A DNA stretch of 64,000 bases from Nitrosomonas sp. sh817 (lineage in GTDB: Bacteria > Pseudomonadota > Gammaproteobacteria > Burkholderiales > Nitrosomonadaceae). Position numbers and translations under genes: made by a program. Positions 51,201 to 60,057 of the stretch are shown here, in pieces. The notes beneath the pieces are model-generated. The model was given only the letters and a program-made list of their open reading frames with translations, did no database searches and was not told where the DNA came from. Positions within the stretch are counted from its first letter, which is position 1. The number at the start of each line of letters is the position of its first letter. Location of the stretch: assembly GCF_030908545.1 (NCBI RefSeq), contig NZ_CP133083.1:2737691-2801690 (forward strand), given 5' to 3'.

Positions 51201-53030
51201 ATGACGAAATCTCTAGAACACCAGCTCATGAAACCGGATATGCAACTATACCGGCACGCGGATCACCGGGTATCCGCAAGCGCAGCTCCGCCGCCGCACA
51301 GGAATCTTGCTTTTCCGTTTAACGTTTATGCGCACGCCCGGATGCTGCAGGAAGGTGAATCCGCCGGTTTTCATCACGCCCCGTTCCCGGATGGCACACG
51401 CTTTTCTCCAGTTACGCAACGGGAATTCGCGGACTTGATTTTGACCAAACTTCCGCCGCCTCCCGGACAGATTCTGGAAATCGGTAGCAGCAGTTCAGAC
51501 GCCGCTCTTTCATGGTTAAGCCAACGCGGTTACACCGTTCAAAGCATCACTGCCGCTACCCGGGCGATGGCTTATGTTCAAGATGCATCAAGCGCGGACA
51601 ACCTCGTCACCAACCACGAACTGGAAACTTATAGAGCCGAACCGGAAAGCTTCATGGCCATTCTGCTTAAGGACTCGGCACAAACCATCGAACCACTGGC
51701 AATTTTCAACAAAGCACAAGATTTACTGGCGCCATCCGGGCACTTGCTTTTGATGGATGAGTTCCTGCTGAAGAACGATGCAACCTTACGCAACCCCGCG
51801 AATCTTCACTACCTGGATCATATGATCACGTTGGCTGGCCGGTTCGGTTTCGAGCTTATCGAACACACGGATCTATCCGCTTTAGCCGCACCGGCAGTGG
51901 ATTACCGTCTGCAAATCATCGCCACGCACCGGCAACGGCTAATCAAGGATCTGTCGCTGAGTCACGAACAACTTGCGCAACTCGAACAATCCAACCGGGT
52001 TTTCCGCGACCTGTACCGCAACCAGCAAGCCGGTTATGCGCTGCTGCTGTTCAGAAAGAAAACCCAACCCAAATGGCGCCTGCAACTGCTGAAAAAAAAT
52101 CAGCTCCCGGCACTGTTTGATCTGTTCAGAAAAACCTTCAATCACGACATGACACCGGCAGTCTGGCATTGGAAATACAACACTCTCCCAGGACGGGAGA
52201 TCGGGGTCTGGCGGGAACATCAATTAATCGCGCATTATGGCGGCATCGCAAGAAAGATTCTTTTTTTCGGTCAACCGCAAACTGCTGTGCAAATCGGCGA
52301 TGTCATGGTGGATAGCAGTGAACGCGGCACATTGACGAAAAAAGGGCCCTTCTTTCTGATGGCCGCAACTTTCCTGGAACGTTACATTGGTTACAACAAA
52401 CCTTATCTATTGGGATTCGGTTTTCCAAACGAACGGGCGATGAAAGTTGCGGAGCGCTATGGACTGTACGCGGAAGTCGGAAGAATGGTCGAATTCTCCT
52501 GGGATCCGCTGCCCAAATGGCCACGCATCAAATCCCGGTTATATGCGGTTGACCGGACCGGCGATGACTACGCCGCTGCCGCTGCCGGTCACTGCTGGCG
52601 GAAAATGGCGCAAGATTTATCCGGATCCCTCGTCGGCATTCGCGATTGGTCTTACTTGCAGCACCGTTACCTGAATCACCCCTCGAATCACTACCAAATC
52701 GTACTGGTAAAAAGCCGCTTTGGCGGCAAAGCGCGTGGAATTATCGTGTTGCGTCATGATTCCAATGGCTGCGAAGTGGTCGATCTGGTGGCAGCGCTCC
52801 GAGAAATCCCCGAATTGATTCTGCACGCCAGGCGGCTGGCAGGCATTAACGGCCATCAGCGGCTTTATTGCAAAATAACCGAAAATTTTGCAGCGCATTT
52901 CGCTGCTACCGGCGGCATCCAGCAAGCGCTGGATTTCCGTATTCCGGCCAGCATCTGGGATTGCGCGCCGGCCATCGAATTGCTGCGCGACCGCTGGTGG
53001 CTGATGTCCGGCGATATGGATTTCCGTTAA
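51201..53030 (+). CDS. Methyltransferase-GNAT fusion protein
   Basis: A 609-residue protein made of two enzymes. The N-terminal third carries a SAM-binding motif GQILEIGSSSSDAALSWL (89-106) and an HLLLMDEFLL strand, typical of class I methyltransferases. After a short helical linker (about 240-290) a GNAT acetyltransferase-like half follows, with VWREHQLIAHYGGIARK, VQIGDVMVDSSERG and LLGFGFPNERAMKVAERYGLY. It starts three bases after wzt. Either domain may modify the glycan; the methyltransferase could supply a non-reducing-end cap read by the Wzt C-domain. Both substrates are unknown. Confidence 0.78.
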   Translation: MTKSLEHQLMKPDMQLYRHADHRVSASAAPPPHRNLAFPFNVYAHARMLQEGESAGFHHAPFPDGTRFSPVTQREFADLILTKLPPPPGQILEIGSSSSDAALSWLSQRGYTVQSITAATRAMAYVQDASSADNLVTNHELETYRAEPESFMAILLKDSAQTIEPLAIFNKAQDLLAPSGHLLLMDEFLLKNDATLRNPANLHYLDHMITLAGRFGFELIEHTDLSALAAPAVDYRLQIIATHRQRLIKDLSLSHEQLAQLEQSNRVFRDLYRNQQAGYALLLFRKKTQPKWRLQLLKKNQLPALFDLFRKTFNHDMTPAVWHWKYNTLPGREIGVWREHQLIAHYGGIARKILFFGQPQTAVQIGDVMVDSSERGTLTKKGPFFLMAATFLERYIGYNKPYLLGFGFPNERAMKVAERYGLYAEVGRMVEFSWDPLPKWPRIKSRLYAVDRTGDDYAAAAAGHCWRKMAQDLSGSLVGIRDWSYLQHRYLNHPSNHYQIVLVKSRFGGKARGIIVLRHDSNGCEVVDLVAALREIPELILHARRLAGINGHQRLYCKITENFAAHFAATGGIQQALDFRIPASIWDCAPAIELLRDRWWLMSGDMDFR

Positions 53031-53043
53031 ATAATCCATCTTC

Positions 53044-54225
53044 ATGAAAATTCTCATGGTTACCCGCGAAACACGGGCCGATCAGCGTTACGGCCTTGGC
53101 CGCAGCCTTGCGCCGCTGCTTGAAGAACTCCGCCGCCGCGGTATTGCCGCCGACTATCTTTGCCAGGCCGATTTAGGGCAACGCGCCTTATTTTGGCAGC
53201 ACCGTTGCCATTCCATTGGTTCATTCCTGCTGAGTAAATGGCCTGCCCGCACTAATTTCTCAGCGTTGCTGCAAGTGCTGCTGGAGCGGCTCAACATGGG
53301 CCGCCTCGCCGCCAAGCTTTCGGTTTCGCAGCAATATACGCATGTGCATTGTCACGACCCTTTGATCGCCGCAGGCTTGCGTTTTTTTTTGCATTTTCAC
53401 CGCAACCGCTCCATCGCCTGGGGCGTCACCGAGCATGGCTTCGGCTGCTATGCGCAAGCAATCCACGAAGACGGCGTTCACATGAGCCGGCCAATCATGC
53501 GCATCATGCGCCGCTGGGAAGCATGCACATTGCTCGCCGCATCCTGGGTGATCGCGCCGACCCGCCGGTGTCTGAATCAGATCGCCGGTGACTTGAAAAT
53601 TACCCCGCTTCCTGAAAACTGGCACTCCATCGTTCATGCACGTCCTTCGCTTAATCTCTATAGCCGCCAGGAAGCGCGGCAGCGGCTGGGCTGGAACGAC
53701 ACGGCTATTTACATTCTCAGCGTTGGCCGTATCGCGCCGGTGAAACAATTTCCCATGCTCATCGAAGCGTGCTCCCAATTGATTCTGGAAAAAGATTTGC
53801 AACTGGTCATCCTCGGCGAAGGCGATCACCGCCTATTGCAGCAGCAAGCGCGGCAACTGCGATTCCAGCGTGAAATCCTGTTCGCGGTTACCGGCGATAT
53901 CGGTTTATATCTTTGCGCCGCCGACTTGTATGTCAGCGCTTCGGCGTCGGAATCGTTCGGCCTGGCCAATCTGGAAGCATTGACCGCAGGCGCTGCCGCA
54001 GTGTGCACAGCCGTTGGCGGTGTACCGGAAGTTACCGGTGATGGCGCATTATTATCCGCACCCGATACCGGCGCGCTTGCAGAAGCGATGCAGCGCATGT
54101 TAAATGATGCTCAACTGCGTCAAAGAATTGTTCAAAAAGGCCGGGCAAGAGCTGAGGCGTGGCCCGATATCGCTAAAATCACCGATCACTATGAAACAAT
54201 TTATCGCCAAGCTGCAGCAGGCTAA
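53044..54225 (+). CDS. Glycosyltransferase family 4
   Basis: A 393-residue GT-B enzyme. The C-terminal nucleotide-sugar domain shows ILSVGRIAPVKQFPMLIEA, LVILGEGDHR and the family EX7E motif in SESFGLANLEALTAG near residue 305. The N-terminal acceptor domain starts MKILMVTRETRADQ. Retaining GT4 enzymes often use UDP-GlcNAc or GDP-mannose. The next gene, a PIG-L deacetylase, overlaps its end by 35 bases, which suggests that this enzyme adds an N-acetylhexosamine. Confidence 0.9.
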   Translation: MKILMVTRETRADQRYGLGRSLAPLLEELRRRGIAADYLCQADLGQRALFWQHRCHSIGSFLLSKWPARTNFSALLQVLLERLNMGRLAAKLSVSQQYTHVHCHDPLIAAGLRFFLHFHRNRSIAWGVTEHGFGCYAQAIHEDGVHMSRPIMRIMRRWEACTLLAASWVIAPTRRCLNQIAGDLKITPLPENWHSIVHARPSLNLYSRQEARQRLGWNDTAIYILSVGRIAPVKQFPMLIEACSQLILEKDLQLVILGEGDHRLLQQQARQLRFQREILFAVTGDIGLYLCAADLYVSASASESFGLANLEALTAGAAAVCTAVGGVPEVTGDGALLSAPDTGALAEAMQRMLNDAQLRQRIVQKGRARAEAWPDIAKITDHYETIYRQAAAG

Positions 54226-54970
54226 AATCGCCCGTTTGGATCTCTGCCCCTTGCCGGCCCCGCTCACCCCGATTGAGCATGGCGCTGTGCTTGTTTTCGC
54301 ACCGCATCCGGATGATGAAACGCTGGGTTGCGGCGGCACTCTGGCATTGCTACGGCAGAAACAATGTAAGATAAAAGTTGTTTTCGTCACCGACGGCGCT
54401 GGCGCCGGCAGCCTTAGTGCCGATGCTCCCGCCATCCGCCGCAAGGAGGCCATTGCCGCCTTGTCAGTGCTTGGAATCGACGACATTGAATTCCTCGATG
54501 AACCGGATGGCAGCTTCCGCAATTCATCCGGTTTTGAGAAAAAAGTCGGGCAATTGTTGCAGCAATTCCAACCGGATTGGCTGTTCGTGCCTTCGGTATT
54601 GGATTACCACCGCGACCATGTCGCCATCGGCCAAGCCGTTCTTTCTTGCTGGCAGAACCGGAAGATGCCGGGTCGCGCGTTCATTTACGAAATCTGGTGC
54701 CCGCTTCCCGCCACCCATGTCATCGACATCGGCAGCGTAATCGACATCAAGAAACAAGCGATTTCCTGCTACGCCTTACCGCTGGCGCATTGCGATTATC
54801 TCTCCGCCAGTTTGGGATTAGCCAGCTACCGGGGTCTTTATTTGCCTGGCAAGCGAGACGGTAATTATGCCGAAGCTTTTACCGAAGTGGAAAAGCATGC
54901 CGCTTTTGGAGGCTTGTTGCAAAAAATGCTAAACTTGCGGCTCTATCTTGAAAACCTATTGAAGCGTTAA
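54191..54970 (+). CDS. PIG-L family N-deacetylase
   Basis: A 259-residue zinc-dependent deacetylase of the PIG-L/LmbE family. FAPHPDDETLGCGGTLALL carries the AHPDDE metal motif (39-43), and LDYHRDHVAIGQAV the second HxxH (140-143). Members remove acetyl groups from GlcNAc-containing glycans or conjugates (GPI, mycothiol, bacillithiol). The ATG at 54191 is inside the GT4 gene. An N-acetylhexosamine of the cluster's polysaccharide is a likely substrate. Confidence 0.9.
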   Translation: MKQFIAKLQQAKIARLDLCPLPAPLTPIEHGAVLVFAPHPDDETLGCGGTLALLRQKQCKIKVVFVTDGAGAGSLSADAPAIRRKEAIAALSVLGIDDIEFLDEPDGSFRNSSGFEKKVGQLLQQFQPDWLFVPSVLDYHRDHVAIGQAVLSCWQNRKMPGRAFIYEIWCPLPATHVIDIGSVIDIKKQAISCYALPLAHCDYLSASLGLASYRGLYLPGKRDGNYAEAFTEVEKHAAFGGLLQKMLNLRLYLENLLKR

Positions 54971-55028
54971 ACTTGACTTACTTCTTGAGTTTAAGTTTTT
55001 CTATCCAAACTGATTCCGGAATTCCAGG

Positions 55029-55925
55029 ATGCCTGTAGAAAACAGTGCTGTGTACCCGCTTGTAAGTGTCATCATCCGCAGCATGGATCGCCCGACATTG
55101 ACCGAAGCGGTCGATTCTGTCGCTGCGCAAACCTATCCGAATATTGAAGTTGTGATTGTCAATGCCAAAGGCAAGAATCATCGCGCGTTGAATACTGAAT
55201 GCGGCAATCACCCGATACGGATAGCGGGTAATCAGGAATCGATGAATCGCTGCCAGGCTGCCAACATCGGATTGCACGCCGCTAGAGGCGATTACCTGAT
55301 TTTTCTCGACGATGACGATTGGTTTTTGCCGCATCATATTGAAAAATTACAGCAAACCCTTTCTGCTCATGAAGCTGCCATTGCCGCTTACGCCGGAATA
55401 CAGTGTGTCAATGAAATTGGTGAAGAAGTCCGCCGTTACGCCGAGCAATTTGATCCGGTCCAATTAAGAATTGAAAATTTCATTCCCATTCATGCCGTCC
55501 TATTCAAACGCCAGGCTCTGGACAACGGCGCTCACTTTGATGTTGCTCTGGATCTATGCGAAGATTGGGACTTCTGGCTACAATTAGCGGAGCTGGGGGA
55601 TTTTCAGTTTGTTCCGGAAATCGGCGCGGTTTATCGCTTCCAGAAGGGTGAAGGTTCCGGTATACGAGACAACAAGGTTCATACCCGGCAAGTGATGATT
55701 GCTATTTACAGAAAATGGATCCCGCGCTGGAGCGATGGCACATTAGGGTCAGTCCTGGAATACGCGCGTTACCATAAAATCGCTATTGCCAAAGAACATG
55801 CACTATTGCAACTCCAGCAGACAATCGCCGAGCGCGATCATCAAATTGCGGCATTGAGGAACTCCACCAGCTGGCGTATCACCCAGCCGATGCGCGCTAT
55901 CAGCGCATTCTTCAAAAACCTATGA
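55029..55925 (+). CDS. Glycosyltransferase family 2 (first)
   Basis: A 298-residue GT-A enzyme beginning YPLVSVIIRSMDRPTLTEAVDSV, with ANIGLHAARGDYLIFLDDDDWFLP as the donor-binding DxD region near residue 90 and ALDLCEDWDFWLQLAELG as a typical catalytic ED motif. A short coiled-coil-like C-terminus ends STSWRITQPMRAI, a tail found in many transferases of such clusters. The sugar is unknown. Confidence 0.88.
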   Translation: MPVENSAVYPLVSVIIRSMDRPTLTEAVDSVAAQTYPNIEVVIVNAKGKNHRALNTECGNHPIRIAGNQESMNRCQAANIGLHAARGDYLIFLDDDDWFLPHHIEKLQQTLSAHEAAIAAYAGIQCVNEIGEEVRRYAEQFDPVQLRIENFIPIHAVLFKRQALDNGAHFDVALDLCEDWDFWLQLAELGDFQFVPEIGAVYRFQKGEGSGIRDNKVHTRQVMIAIYRKWIPRWSDGTLGSVLEYARYHKIAIAKEHALLQLQQTIAERDHQIAALRNSTSWRITQPMRAISAFFKNL

Positions 55926-56008
55926 TCCGATTATGATGCTATCCGCGAAAATAAAACCGATTCTTTCAACATGCTTCCAAACGACTCTCCGCAATTGATA
56001 AAGGAACC

Positions 56009-57061
56009 ATGATAGACACCGAAGTACTCAACTTAGACGCAACCGTCGGCATCATCACACGCACAAAAGACCGGCCTGTACTATTAAAACGCGCCTTGGA
56101 AAGCGTTATCCATCAAAGTTACGAAGACTGGCGATTGGTAATCGTCAACGATGGCGGCGATCCTGCAACGGTTGACCGGCTTGTAAATCACTATGCGCCA
56201 CAATTCCGCGGCCGGGTATCGATCATTCACAACCCGGTTTCTCTCGGCATGGAGGCCGCCAGTAACAAAGGCATACAATCGGTTAGAACCCGTTACTTGG
56301 CGATCCATGACGATGACGACAGCTGGGCGCCGGAATTTCTGACCATCGCGGTTGCGGAAATCGAACAAATCCGCCAAAAATTTCCGCAAGTCGCCGGTGT
56401 CATAGCCCTGGCAAATGCAATTTACGAGCGTGTCGAGGGCAATATTGTTCACATCGACAGAACCGAACCCTATTGGACTTCCGCAAAACGCGGTTTCGTA
56501 TCTTTGAGCGAGTTACTGGCTGACAATCAGTTTGCGCCAATTCAATTACTGTTCCGCTATGATGCAGCAGAAGCAATCGGCTTTTTTCGAGCGGATTTGC
56601 CCGTCCTCGGTGATTGGGATTTCAACATTCGTTTGTTATCGCGCCATGACATTTTCATCATCCCGCAATTTCTGGCGTTTTATCATCACCGGATTACGGA
56701 TCAGAGCGGATACGGCAACACCATCCACGCTGGTAAGAGTCAGCATGAATTGTACGCCAAGATGCTTAAAAACGAATGGTTGCGGCAAGACATCCAGGAC
56801 CGGCGATTTGGTATCGGGATGATGATCGCCTTGCAGCAAACAATGCACGCCACCGCGAATACCTCACAACCACACCCTCAGCCTATTGTATCCAGCCCTG
56901 CTGTGCGGCTGCTGCGCATCTTCAAGCTGATCAGATTGTGGTTGTCATCCGGCCAAAAAATCGCCACCATTAAAAAGTTTTTCCAAATCCTGCTTTCCGG
57001 CGGTATCCGCAATACAATTCAGCATATCAAGGCGTGGTATCTCAGCCGGGGCGGCAATTAA
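56009..57061 (+). CDS. Glycosyltransferase family 2 (second)
   Basis: A 350-residue GT-A enzyme starting ATVGIITRTKDRPVLLKRALES, with RYLAIHDDDDSWAPEFL carrying the DxD near residue 97 and LPVLGDWDFNIRLL the later GDWDF motif. The C-terminal 50 residues are hydrophobic-basic and may contact the membrane. The TAA stop shares a base with the ATG of the following HAD gene (TAATG), so the pair is coupled. Confidence 0.88.
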   Translation: MIDTEVLNLDATVGIITRTKDRPVLLKRALESVIHQSYEDWRLVIVNDGGDPATVDRLVNHYAPQFRGRVSIIHNPVSLGMEAASNKGIQSVRTRYLAIHDDDDSWAPEFLTIAVAEIEQIRQKFPQVAGVIALANAIYERVEGNIVHIDRTEPYWTSAKRGFVSLSELLADNQFAPIQLLFRYDAAEAIGFFRADLPVLGDWDFNIRLLSRHDIFIIPQFLAFYHHRITDQSGYGNTIHAGKSQHELYAKMLKNEWLRQDIQDRRFGIGMMIALQQTMHATANTSQPHPQPIVSSPAVRLLRIFKLIRLWLSSGQKIATIKKFFQILLSGGIRNTIQHIKAWYLSRGGN

Positions 57062-59034
57062 TGGTGTTTTCCAAGGATCGATCGCGCATGGATAATGACG
57101 AATTACTCAGACATTACTCGGCCAGATTAACGGAATTCAAGATCGTTTCGTTCGATATCTTCGACACGCTGATCCACCGTACCGTCCATCGGCCAACAGA
57201 TCTATTCGACACCGTTGCAGCCAGATTGCGGCACAATGAATTCGGCTTAATGAATCCGGAAATAGCGAGCAATTTTGCACATAAGAGAATCGCAGCGGAA
57301 ACCGAAGCGCGGGAACGGTTAGTAGCAGCACAGGGCACACCGGAAGTCGGATTACAGGAAATCTATGACGTCCTTGCGGAGCATCTCGAATTATCACCTG
57401 AGCAACGGCAATATCTGATCGAGCAGGAACTGGCACTGGAAGAACAATTGTGCCACCCGAATCCGGTCATGCAACTGCTTTTCCCATTGGCCGGGCAAAA
57501 CGGCCGACACGTCGCGTTGTGCTCGGATATGTATCTTCCGCCTGATTTCATCGAAAAGCTACTGACCAAGTGCGGTTATATTAAGCCCTACACCTTGCTG
57601 GTTTCCGGAGATCAGCGCAAAAGCAAGCACGAAGGATCCATGTATCACGAAGTGCTGAAGCATTTTTCCGTGCAACCGCCTGATGTGATTCACTTCGGTG
57701 ACAATGCCCATGCGGATGTTAAGATTGCCAAAAAAATCGGTATTCAACCCGAGTTTTTCAATTATCTGCAAGACCGTGTCGAGCCCCGGCTCCGGGTCCC
57801 GCTGCAGAAACCCGCGGCGGATAGCCATGTATGGTCGCTGATGACGGGTTCGATCCGCCGGCAGCTCATGGATAAGACATACGGCTTCTGGGAAGACATC
57901 GGACTACAAGTATTCGGCCCGCTCATTCTTGGAAAAATCTTATGGATGACACAATTGGCGCGCCGGCATCGCATCGAACGCATGCTGTTTTTCGCCCGCG
58001 ATGCGTTCTTGCTGCACAATGTCTTTCAGCGCTACCCGGAACTGCTCGGTCCGCAAGTCGAGCTGAAATACTGTTATTTCTCCCGGGCTGCATTACTGCT
58101 TCCCAGCTTTGTCGACATGCCGGTCGATCGTGTCCGGCATCTGTTCAGCGGCCGGGCCACGCGTACGGTCGGGTATCATCTCAACAAGCTGGGCATTAAC
58201 CCGCATTTATTCATGGCTCAAATCCAGCGATCCGGTTTCCGCTCGATCGATGAAATGGTCCCGAATGGCGACACGCGCATGTTTAATCTGTTAAATTCAC
58301 TATGGCCGCATATTTTGCTCGAAGCCAAAAGAAAGCGATCGCTGCCACAGCGCTATGTTGCCGGATTGGCGCAAGGAGTCACGCGTCTAGGCATTGTCGA
58401 CATCGGTTGGACCGGCAACATGCAAGGAGGATTTTCACGGCTGCTGCAGCTTATGCGGACGGATTTTCAAATTAATGGCTATTATCTGGGAACATTCGAA
58501 ATGTTGAATCAAAACTATTTGCCGAGAAATGTATATCAAGGCTACCTGGTCAACGAGAATGAGCCATTGAAATTATCCGACAGCCTGATCAACGGTGGCG
58601 TGGAACTGCTCGAGTTTGCTTTGATGGCGCCTCACGGCACGACTCTCGGTTACCGCGAGCAAGATGACCAAATTGTTCCGGTGCTGGAAAACAACAAAGC
58701 GGATCAAGCGATTCAGGAATTGTCCCAGCGCGTGCAAAGCGGCGCATTGGATTTCATCGATCAAGTGTTGCCACAGGTTCTGGCAATCGGCATCGATAGT
58801 TTTGTTTCCCAGCGATGGGCCGACCCATTCTTCCGTTTGGTCAACAATCCATCCCGGGAGGAAGCCAACCTGCTCGGCGAGTTGACGCACTCCGATACCG
58901 CATCGGATACCAGTAAACGCTTATATATCGCGGAAAAGCTGCCCGACACTATTATCCGCAAACGCGGCCAGGAATATCGCGAGGCGCGGCAGCGCGCTTA
59001 CTGGAAAAAAGCATTCGACCTGCGTAATGCATGA
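57061..59034 (+). CDS. HAD-domain protein of polysaccharide clusters (COG5610-like), copy 1
   Basis: A 657-residue protein. The N-terminal HAD domain has the nucleophile motif SFDIFDTLI (Asp32, with Phe at the usual +2 Asp position), ALCSDMYLPPDF, the motif III Lys region GDQRKSKHEGS, and VIHFGDNAHADVKIAKKIG as motif IV. A second domain follows with MLFFARDAFLL near residue 312 and GIVDIGWTGNMQG near 447-455; these blocks recur in copy 2. The family appears in LPS and O-antigen clusters but has no assigned reaction. A phosphatase plus transferase role is conceivable. The ATG overlaps the stop of the preceding GT2. Confidence 0.75.
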   Translation: MVFSKDRSRMDNDELLRHYSARLTEFKIVSFDIFDTLIHRTVHRPTDLFDTVAARLRHNEFGLMNPEIASNFAHKRIAAETEARERLVAAQGTPEVGLQEIYDVLAEHLELSPEQRQYLIEQELALEEQLCHPNPVMQLLFPLAGQNGRHVALCSDMYLPPDFIEKLLTKCGYIKPYTLLVSGDQRKSKHEGSMYHEVLKHFSVQPPDVIHFGDNAHADVKIAKKIGIQPEFFNYLQDRVEPRLRVPLQKPAADSHVWSLMTGSIRRQLMDKTYGFWEDIGLQVFGPLILGKILWMTQLARRHRIERMLFFARDAFLLHNVFQRYPELLGPQVELKYCYFSRAALLLPSFVDMPVDRVRHLFSGRATRTVGYHLNKLGINPHLFMAQIQRSGFRSIDEMVPNGDTRMFNLLNSLWPHILLEAKRKRSLPQRYVAGLAQGVTRLGIVDIGWTGNMQGGFSRLLQLMRTDFQINGYYLGTFEMLNQNYLPRNVYQGYLVNENEPLKLSDSLINGGVELLEFALMAPHGTTLGYREQDDQIVPVLENNKADQAIQELSQRVQSGALDFIDQVLPQVLAIGIDSFVSQRWADPFFRLVNNPSREEANLLGELTHSDTASDTSKRLYIAEKLPDTIIRKRGQEYREARQRAYWKKAFDLRNA

Positions 59035-59043
59035 AGCCACGCT

Positions 59044-60057
59044 ATGAATACTTCACTGAATAAACCGCTCATCAGCGTTGTCATGCCGGCTTACAACCAC
59101 CAAGCATTCGTGGCTGAGGCGATCCGCAGCGTGCTGACACAAACGTTGCAAGACATCGAGTTGATCATTATCAATGATGGTTCCACCGACAATACCGAAA
59201 AGGTGATTCTGGAATTTGCAGATTCGCGCATCCGCTATTTTACGCAATCCAACCAAGGCGCCCATCATGCGCTCAATCGCGGTATCGCGCTGGCGCAAGG
59301 CGAGTATCTCGCTATTATCAATTCCGATGACGTGTTTCTCCCCAACCGGCTGGAAATCATGTTCGACGCTTTACAGCAAAGCAATTTGGATTTTGTCATT
59401 TCGGATATCAATCTGATTAACGAGTATTCTGAAATTATCGTTGATTCTTCCCATTGGTGGTTGACATGGTATGAGGATGTCAAGCAAAGATATCAGCAAA
59501 CACCATCGCCGGCCGCCACATTACTTGCCGGGAATTATGCGATTTCATCGTCCAATTTTTTCTTTCGTGCGAGTTTGGCAAATAAGCTCGGCGGCTTCCG
59601 GCCGTTTCGCTATATTCTCGATTATGACTACGTTTTCCGTGCGGCGCTGATCACCCCGCGGACCTTTTCTTTTCTTATTGGCCAAAAGCTGCTCAACTAT
59701 CGTTTGCATTCGAGCAATACCATCATGGAAAACCGGCTCCTCGCCAATATTGAAACCCGTTATTTCATCAAGCAATCGATCAGCAAATACTTCGGCGATG
59801 AATTACGCGCACCGGTCGCTTATCTAAGCAAAATTGACAATTACATCAAGAAAATTCAGCAACATAACTTTAACCAATCCATTCATGCATTACGCCAACA
59901 GAATGATCAACTGCAACATCAGCACCATCAGTTGCACGATCGCTGCGAGCGGTTGATCCGGCAGTTGGCGTTATTCGAAAATTCCAAAAGTTATCGAATC
60001 GGCCGCATGATTACCGCGCCTTATCGCTGGTTCGCGTCTAAGTGGCCAGGGAAGTGA
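59044..60057 (+). CDS. Glycosyltransferase family 2 (third)
   Basis: A 337-residue GT-A enzyme. PLISVVMPAYNHQAFVAEAIRSV, IIINDGSTDNTEKVI and GEYLAIINSDDVFLPNR (DxD-type region near residue 95) are clear. The C-terminal 80 residues hold a Gln/His-rich coiled coil (LRQQNDQLQHQHHQLHDRCERL) followed by a SKSYRIGRMITAPYRW end; only the first part of that repeat is characteristic. It is nine bases after HAD copy 1 and overlaps HAD copy 2. Confidence 0.9.
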   Translation: MNTSLNKPLISVVMPAYNHQAFVAEAIRSVLTQTLQDIELIIINDGSTDNTEKVILEFADSRIRYFTQSNQGAHHALNRGIALAQGEYLAIINSDDVFLPNRLEIMFDALQQSNLDFVISDINLINEYSEIIVDSSHWWLTWYEDVKQRYQQTPSPAATLLAGNYAISSSNFFFRASLANKLGGFRPFRYILDYDYVFRAALITPRTFSFLIGQKLLNYRLHSSNTIMENRLLANIETRYFIKQSISKYFGDELRAPVAYLSKIDNYIKKIQQHNFNQSIHALRQQNDQLQHQHHQLHDRCERLIRQLALFENSKSYRIGRMITAPYRWFASKWPGK

